Source of the DNA: Liolophura sinensis
Lineage: Eukaryota; Mollusca; Polyplacophora; Chitonida; Chitonidae
DNA length: 64,000 bases
Reading direction: 5' to 3'
Assembly (NCBI RefSeq): GCF_032854445.1
Contig: NC_088302.1
Location: forward strand, 23,945,788 to 24,009,787
Shown here: positions 62,801 through 64,000 of the stretch, piece after piece
How positions within the stretch are numbered: position 1 is the first letter of the stretch
Layout: every line of letters starts with the position of its first letter
Notes under the pieces: generated by a model
What the model saw: the letters and a program-made list of their open reading frames with translations, nothing else
What the model was told of the DNA's origin: nothing
The model's database searches: none
Position numbers and translations under genes: made by a program

Positions 62801-64000
62801 ATGGTCACTGGTAGGAGAAACCCAGGTGAACCTACAACCATTTGCAGGTTGCTGGAAGCCTTCCCAGGTACGACTGGAGAGGAAATCAGCATGAGCTGGA
62901 TTTGAATTCACAGTGACCGCATTGGTGAGAAGCTCCAGGGTCAGTGTGCTACTCTAGCATGCTAACCACAAGGCCAAAGAGGGGAAAAAGAAAGCTTTAC
63001 ATTGTTCATTTTGTTTTGGTCTCTCTGCAAAGGCCATGTTGTCAACTTTCCTAACCTTTCCTGTTACAACTGCTCTACCGATATAATATTTTTATCACTT
63101 GCTCCCAAGTTTTAACTCGTCAATACTGAGAGATGTTTGGTGGTTTCATTCATCCCAACATAGAAGGCCGTTAATACAACAAAACATCTGTCTGGAAGAT
63201 TTCACCATTCTGTATTTTACTTCCTGCAGTCCTGATGATTTATATCTCAACAAATTGTTCTGTCAATGAAAGAAGTCTGCACTTTGGTATATTATCTGAA
63301 CACTCATTGTATTTGTCCTGTAGTATATGACTATCCCTTCCCATCAAACATCAAAACATCTTTCTGTGATCAACCGAACCCTCAGATGAAAGTTCATTTC
63401 ATTACCTCTACATCTTTTTTCTCCTTCTTCTCCTTGACATTATCATCTTCATCTTCATCTTCAGTCGGTGGAAGAAGTGACGAGACAAAGAACCAGAGTA
63501 GATCATGAAGACAGGACGGGTGGGTCACTACACGGATAAGCCAGTTCAGCGCCTGCATAAATAACACGGTAAATTACACAAAAAAGCTACTGACTCCAAT
63601 TTTGTATAGAAGTGGATCTATCCGTCACACGTGACAGGTGTTGGAAAACCCTGAATATTTCAACATCACACGTGACAGGTGTTGGAAAACCCTGAATATT
63701 TCAACATCGCACATGACAGGTGTTGGAAAACCCTGAATATTTCAATCGCTTTTCCGGCAGGGCATATAAAGTCTATGGAATACAGCTGTTTGAATAGAAG
63801 TCTAGTGTCAACGTACCTGCATGGCGTAGACTCGACAGGCTGCCTTCCTGACAGCTTGTCTCATGGCCAGCTGTAGACTGTCCAGGTCATGTCTCTGTAT
63901 GATAAACGCCAGCACTGGTCTCTGTAATGCCTTATCTCCTAGACCACTGGAGCCAGAGCTCTTGTCTACTGAGCTGATAAGCTTAGACATGGCTGCTGAT
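38741..64000 (-). CDS. MYCBP2: E3 ubiquitin ligase MYCBP2 (PHR: PAM/Highwire/RPM-1), C-terminal 24 exons
   Basis: MYCBP2 is a ~4,600-residue RCR-type E3 that restrains DLK signalling and controls axon and synapse development. 24 exons (64000 to 38741, joined in descending order) give about 1,141 residues plus TGA. Order of domains: helical region; acidic and Lys-rich linker; APC10/DOC domain (exons at 60771-58991); conserved helical block; B-box-like zinc segment with CDNHDDD and CSECGNLC; Cys-rich CRFCG and CGHPCGG region; RING-H2; tandem-cysteine domain; and the C-terminus [10 protein letters not shown], as in human. All phases agree. 23 exons have AG acceptors in view, and all donors are GT except one GC (57561-57560). 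Introns are 0.2-6.5 kb. The N-terminal three quarters (RCC1-like, PHR domains) lie beyond the window. Confidence 0.97.
39129..39213 (-). mobile_element. SINE type A head fragment
   Basis: Minus-strand GGGGCCTCAGTGGCTCGGTT (A-box) followed by CATTGGTGAG-containing sequence and B-box GTGAGTTCAAGTCC; the body is missing. It lies in the last MYCBP2 intron. Confidence 0.75.
39449..39614 (-). CDS. MYCBP2: MYCBP2 window exon 23, downstream relay cysteine
   Basis: 166 nt, ends in phase 1. [37 protein letters not shown]. The Cys in FFCFG (codon at 39540-39542) aligns with human Cys4572, the second relay cysteine. The following Phe and the His of ACHDD align with residues of the human esterification site. 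Almost no changes from human. Confidence 0.97.
39861..40118 (-). mobile_element. SINE type A, full length, minus orientation
   Basis: Complete from the (TTTA)n tail and GACTGGTGTTTTATGCCGTA to the head AGCTCAGTTGGTTAGTGAGC with B-box GTGAGTTCAATTCC. It lies in the MYCBP2 intron between exons 39449-39614 and 40497-40604. Confidence 0.88.
40497..40604 (-). CDS. MYCBP2: MYCBP2 window exon 22, upstream relay cysteine
   Basis: 36 codons, phase 0. [42 protein letters not shown]. The Cys of EVRCD (codon at 40578-40580) aligns with human Cys4520, which receives ubiquitin from the E2. The Glu of PREL aligns with Glu4534. Confidence 0.97.
40893..40980 (-). mobile_element. SINE type A tail fragment, diverged
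   Basis: GACTGGCGTTTAACACCGTG, CAAGAATATTTCATAAATGC and CCGGAATTATGGACGGAGGA match the type A 3' half only. Confidence 0.65.
41550..41759 (-). CDS. MYCBP2: MYCBP2 window exon 21, linker helix and start of tandem-cysteine domain
   Basis: 70 codons, phase 0. [64 protein letters not shown]. Strongly conserved with human between RING and the tandem-cysteine domain. Confidence 0.97.
42580..42687 (-). CDS. MYCBP2: MYCBP2 window exon 20, second half of RING-H2
   Basis: 36 codons, phase 0. [42 protein letters not shown]. With the previous exon the spacing is C-x2-C-x14-C-x1-H-x2-H-x2-C-x20-C-x2-C, a complete RING-H2 for E2 binding. Confidence 0.97.
42898..43028 (-). mobile_element. SINE type A, 5' half, minus orientation
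   Basis: Head GGGGGCCTCCGTGGCTCAGT with intact A-box, B-box GTGAGTTCAAGTCCAGC and CATGCTGGCTTCCTCTCCGG. The 3' half is absent. Its head end lies about 33 bp from the solo LTR. Confidence 0.85.
43062..43813 (+). mobile_element. Probable solo LTR of an LTR retrotransposon
   Basis: A 752-bp block starts TGTTATGTGC and ends GGTCGTAACA, with TGTTA/TAACA terminal inversion and TG...CA ends, flanked by TTAC on both sides (43058-43061 and 43814-43817) as a 4-bp target-site duplication. It contains two AATAAA signals (about 43699-43720) late in the block, as expected before the R/U5 junction, and a 48-bp imperfect tandem repeat (AAGTACTTTAGTATTTGTA at 43601 and 43649). A hydrophobic 103-residue frame (43291-43602) inside is probably incidental. 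Clade not determined; Gypsy-like ends are suggested. Confidence 0.6.
43866..43888. repeat. (CA)n microsatellite
   Basis: ACACACGCACACACACACAC run in the MYCBP2 intron, just right of the solo LTR. Confidence 0.85.
44217..44408 (-). CDS. MYCBP2: MYCBP2 window exon 19, Cys-rich region and first half of RING
   Basis: 64 codons, phase 0. [45 protein letters not shown] and AAAPAIK|GTAATC. The C-x2-C of CMIC supplies the first two RING zinc ligands. Confidence 0.97.
45087..45196 (-). CDS. MYCBP2: MYCBP2 window exon 18, with unusual GTAAG start
   Basis: 110 nt. The GT completes Gly; then [45 protein letters not shown] and the VC.D..CQ motif match human. The acceptor reads TGTTACAG|GTAAGGTAAG, so the exon starts with two 5'-splice-site-like pentamers; the frame agrees with this start. 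An alternative AG ten bases further in would break the frame. Confidence 0.9.
45226..45460 (-). mobile_element. SINE type B, head missing, close to the exon 18 acceptor
   Basis: Minus-strand body GTGCAACAGCAGGTTCACCC, GTCTCAGTGAAGCAGCACTA and tail ATGACGTTAAACCCT, matching the copy at 31375-31680. It ends about 30 nt from the 3' splice site at 45197 and is flanked by TGTAACAGTTATG on both sides (45198-45210, 45462-45474). Confidence 0.78.
45462..46060. repeat. 54-bp minisatellite carrying acceptor-like sequences
   Basis: About 11 units; a typical one is AGGTGATGAATAAAACAAGT, TATCAGTTACCTGTAACAGG, TGTGTATGTGCAAG. The + strand frame through it (45717-45932) repeats every 18 codons but is not a gene. 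On the gene strand many units contain TGTTACAG|GTAAC or CTGTTATAG|GTAAC. Confidence 0.9.
47053..47537. repeat. 29-bp minisatellite
   Basis: About 17 units of TACTACTGACCAGCTACCAC plus AAGTACATG, with C/T, A/G variants. The palindrome GTACATGTAC (or GTACGTGTAC) recurs at each junction. It lies in the 6.5-kb MYCBP2 intron. Confidence 0.95.
47795..47965. repeat. ~28-bp short tandem array
   Basis: About six units of TTGACCAGAACTGTTTGGTA plus CATGTATT, with changes. It shares TGACCAG and GTACATGTA with the 29-bp array upstream, so the two may be related. Confidence 0.8.
48634..49064. mobile_element. Inverted-repeat element family F, copy 1
   Basis: Starts ACAGACCCCCATTAGAACTT and ends TTAATGGGGGTCTGTGG, giving ~14-bp terminal inverted repeats. 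The whole sequence recurs at 50639-51075. The minus-strand frame of 102 residues inside is shared between copies, but I do not recognise it. No clear target-site duplication. Confidence 0.65.
50639..51075. mobile_element. Inverted-repeat element family F, copy 2
   Basis: GCACAGACCCCCATCAGAAC at the left end and TTAATTGGGGTCTGTGGCC at the right end. Collinear with copy 1, with small insertions and deletions, including a multi-base difference near 50667. Both copies lie in the same MYCBP2 intron, in the same orientation. Confidence 0.65.
51736..51862 (-). CDS. MYCBP2: MYCBP2 window exon 17
   Basis: 127 nt, ends in phase 1. [20 protein letters not shown] and [20 protein letters not shown], almost identical to human. 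It is followed by the largest intron in view (6.5 kb). Confidence 0.96.
52094..52309. mobile_element. Foldback/MITE-like element with CRE-like motifs
   Basis: CATTTCTGTACAAATTCC at 52105-52122 is repeated inverted at 52280-52297, with further pairing outward (AATGTTCGGT / AATTTTCAGC) and inward to TGACGTCAT on both sides. The 216-bp block holds TGACGTCA twice and GACGTC or ACGTCA twice more. It lies in the MYCBP2 intron 51863-53135. Confidence 0.6.
53136..53264 (-). CDS. MYCBP2: MYCBP2 window exon 16, B-box-like zinc segment
   Basis: 43 codons, phase 0. [27 protein letters not shown] and [17 protein letters not shown]. The Cys/His spacing resembles a B-box-type zinc site and is conserved with human. 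Confidence 0.96.
53763..53870 (-). CDS. MYCBP2: MYCBP2 window exon 15
   Basis: 36 codons, phase 0. [20 protein letters not shown] and SGQW are almost identical to human, then a Gln/His-rich variable end and AGA|GTAAGT. Confidence 0.96.
54401..54520 (-). CDS. MYCBP2: MYCBP2 window exon 14
   Basis: 40 codons, phase 0: [30 protein letters not shown], then CIKTPT|GTAAGA. Matches human GHLSEAWSRVTKNAIAETI. Confidence 0.94.
54645..54700 (-). mobile_element. SINE type A internal fragment
   Basis: AACCCACAACCTTCCGCAGG, TTGCTGTCAGACCTTCTCAC match the central body; both ends are lost. Confidence 0.6.
55329..55416 (-). CDS. MYCBP2: MYCBP2 window exon 13
   Basis: 88 nt. The first A completes Arg; then [14 protein letters not shown] and [16 protein letters not shown]. 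Matches the human WWMKGS...IIKLIKDMAAG block. Confidence 0.93.
55440..55850 (-). mobile_element. Degenerate SINE remnants (types A and B)
   Basis: 55440-55625 keeps TTATTTGATTGTTGTTTCAC, CATGAATATCTCAC and GGACTTGAACCTG from type A. 55741-55830 keeps GGAGTTTAATGTCATAGTCA and CAATTTTTCA, resembling the type B tail. Both are strongly diverged. Confidence 0.45.
56013..56299 (-). CDS. MYCBP2: MYCBP2 window exon 12
   Basis: 287 nt, phase 0 to 2. [28 protein letters not shown], then [14 protein letters not shown] and [13 protein letters not shown]. Human has the same order with GILDMFLGCIAKAL and KGVTTVTL. Confidence 0.95.
56611..56757 (-). mobile_element. SINE type A, 5'-truncated, well preserved
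   Basis: Tail (TTTA)n, GACTGGTGTTTTATGCCCTG, TATACGACGGCAGCCAGCGT and AACCGGGCAGAGCCCGGGGG. It lies in the MYCBP2 intron between 56299 and 56977. Confidence 0.88.
56977..57127 (-). CDS. MYCBP2: MYCBP2 window exon 11
   Basis: 151 nt. [20 protein letters not shown], then [25 protein letters not shown]. Nearly invariant in PHR proteins ([15 protein letters not shown] in human). Confidence 0.96.
57562..57668 (-). CDS. MYCBP2: MYCBP2 window exon 10, followed by a GC donor
   Basis: 107 nt, start phase 0. [20 protein letters not shown], then a variable tail ending EDDN plus AG. The only junction that keeps frame with the next exon is AACAG|GCAAAT, a GC-type 5' splice site: AG plus A of the next exon gives Arg before VSDVYC. 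GT alternatives nearby give the wrong phase. Confidence 0.85.
57700..57882 (-). mobile_element. SINE type A, highly diverged
   Basis: CATTTATTTATTTAATTATT, then GGCGTAAACCATCAACCTCT and CACACCATATTGGTGAACCC preserve the family order with many changes, suggesting an old insertion. Confidence 0.5.
58047..58196 (-). CDS. MYCBP2: MYCBP2 window exon 9
   Basis: 50 codons, phase 0. VFGKLLFNG, a variable acidic loop, then [20 protein letters not shown] and KQ|GTAAGA. Matches the human VFGKL...[14 protein letters not shown] block. Confidence 0.95.
58991..59230 (-). CDS. MYCBP2: MYCBP2 window exon 8, end of DOC domain
   Basis: 80 codons, phase 0. [20 protein letters not shown] and [19 protein letters not shown] complete the DOC jelly roll. 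[16 protein letters not shown] begins the next conserved helical block. Confidence 0.95.
59601..59666 (-). CDS. MYCBP2: MYCBP2 window exon 7, DOC domain
   Basis: 22 codons, phase 0: [14 protein letters not shown] then ELKKCRQ|GTATGT. It aligns with NKVTSMTFLTGKAVEDL of human MYCBP2. Confidence 0.92.
59736..60250. repeat. 77-bp minisatellite derived from MYCBP2 exon 6 and its donor
   Basis: Seven units start at about 59741, 59818, 59895, 59972, 60049, 60126 and 60203 with CCTGAGAGTT or CCCGAGAGTT. The last unit (60203) is the real exon end, encoding [11 protein letters not shown] on the minus strand. Six units keep CACACCTACCCCTAAAT, which on the gene strand is ATTTAGGG|GTAGGTGTG, the 5' splice site. 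Confidence 0.93.
60194..60327 (-). CDS. MYCBP2: MYCBP2 window exon 6, DOC domain core
   Basis: 134 nt; the leading AT completes Asp. [17 protein letters not shown] is the DOC hallmark, then ITITC and [11 protein letters not shown], ending GGG|GTAGGTG. The last ~57 nt of this exon plus its 5' splice site form the first unit of a 77-bp minisatellite that continues into the intron. Reading past the donor reaches TAA after 10 codons, so use of downstream donor copies would truncate the protein. Confidence 0.93.
60681..60771 (-). CDS. MYCBP2: MYCBP2 window exon 5, entry to DOC domain
   Basis: 91 nt, ends in phase 1. [20 protein letters not shown] and AMVASLS lead into the D-N-S-T-E-T-F-W signature of the APC10/DOC domain, split across the next junction. 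Confidence 0.94.
61143..61638. repeat. 250-bp tandem duplication including a SINE A copy
   Basis: GATGGTGAAGATTTATTTAT starts at 61143 and again at 61393. Each copy contains a 5'-truncated minus-oriented SINE A plus ~65 bp of flank ending CCCCAGGGTACC. I count two differences (TATACGACGG/TATATGACGG and TTACGGCTGG/TTACTGCTGG), so the duplication is recent. It lies in the MYCBP2 intron 60772-61684. Confidence 0.92.
61685..61825 (-). CDS. MYCBP2: MYCBP2 window exon 4
   Basis: 47 codons, phase 0. [20 protein letters not shown] is followed by [11 protein letters not shown] and an acidic stretch ending ESDW|GTATGT. It matches the human segment QMALRC...[13 protein letters not shown]. Confidence 0.95.
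62415..62561 (-). CDS. MYCBP2: MYCBP2 window exon 3
   Basis: 49 codons, phase 0. [18 protein letters not shown] and [17 protein letters not shown] closely match the block before the DOC domain in vertebrate MYCBP2. Confidence 0.95.
62735..62982 (-). mobile_element. SINE type A, full length but diverged
   Basis: CATTGATGTTTTATGACATA, TTCACTTATACAATGCCTGT through GAGCTGGATTTGAATTCACA (B-box side) to TAGCATGCTAACCACAAGGC. It lies in the MYCBP2 intron 62562-63405. Confidence 0.75.
63406..63552 (-). CDS. MYCBP2: MYCBP2 window exon 2
   Basis: 49 codons, phase 0. [20 protein letters not shown] is strongly conserved in PHR proteins. It is followed by an acidic run (EDEDEDD) and a Lys-rich run (KEKKEKK) before GAG|GTAATG, a likely disordered linker. 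Confidence 0.93.
63622..63746. repeat. 41-bp tandem repeat, three units
   Basis: CACACGTGACAGGTGTTGGA, AAACCCTGAATATTTCAACA begins at 63626, 63667 and 63708. The first two units contain the CACGTG E-box. It lies in the first MYCBP2 intron in view. Confidence 0.92.
63817..64000 (-). CDS. MYCBP2: MYCBP2 window exon 1 (partial)
   Basis: Runs off the window edge. It encodes a Ser/Gly-rich piece ([13 protein letters not shown]) then [20 protein letters not shown] and [13 protein letters not shown], ending CAG|GTACGT in phase 0. It leads directly into ALNWLI of the next exon. Confidence 0.88.

Overview
This is eukaryotic nuclear DNA. Genes are split by GT-AG introns, there are long AT-rich non-coding stretches, and tRNA-derived SINEs, non-LTR and LTR retroelement relics, MITE-like elements, micro- and minisatellites are abundant. 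The SINE types look lophotrochozoan; a mollusc (or a close relative such as a brachiopod) is my best inference, but no species can be named.

Two protein-coding genes are supported, each only by its 3' part, arranged tail to tail. At the left edge, on the + strand, the last three coding exons (691-822, 1438-1633, 2205-2314) encode the C-terminus of an AF4/FMR2 (AFF, Drosophila lilliputian) scaffold of the super elongation complex, followed by a long AT-rich 3' untranslated region. On the right, on the - strand, 24 exons from 64000 down to 38741 encode the C-terminal ~1,140 residues of MYCBP2 (PHR family: PAM, Highwire, RPM-1). These carry the APC10/DOC domain, a cysteine-rich segment, the RING-H2 and the tandem-cysteine domain of the RCR-type E3 ligase. 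All reading-frame phases agree across the 24 exons, and both relay cysteines known from the human enzyme are present. The two proteins have no known joint function.

Between the two stop codons lie about 36 kb with no gene I can support. This stretch holds a decayed Jockey/CR1-like LINE (11500-14129), minisatellites of 50, 51, 53 and 20 bp, a 323-bp inverted-repeat element next to the 51-bp array, several SINE families, TA/GA microsatellites and an isolated hAT-like terminus. MYCBP2 introns carry more: a probable solo LTR, two copies of a 0.43-kb inverted-repeat element, a foldback element rich in CRE-like motifs, a recent 250-bp tandem duplication and several minisatellites.

The most unusual observations concern splice sites in MYCBP2. 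A 77-bp minisatellite is built from the end of a DOC-domain exon together with its 5' splice site. Another exon begins with a ratchet-like AG|GTAAGGTAAG junction; its acceptor sequence is duplicated on the far side of a SINE and recurs in a 54-bp array in the largest intron. One intron appears to be GC-AG. I found no operon, CRISPR array or other prokaryotic system.
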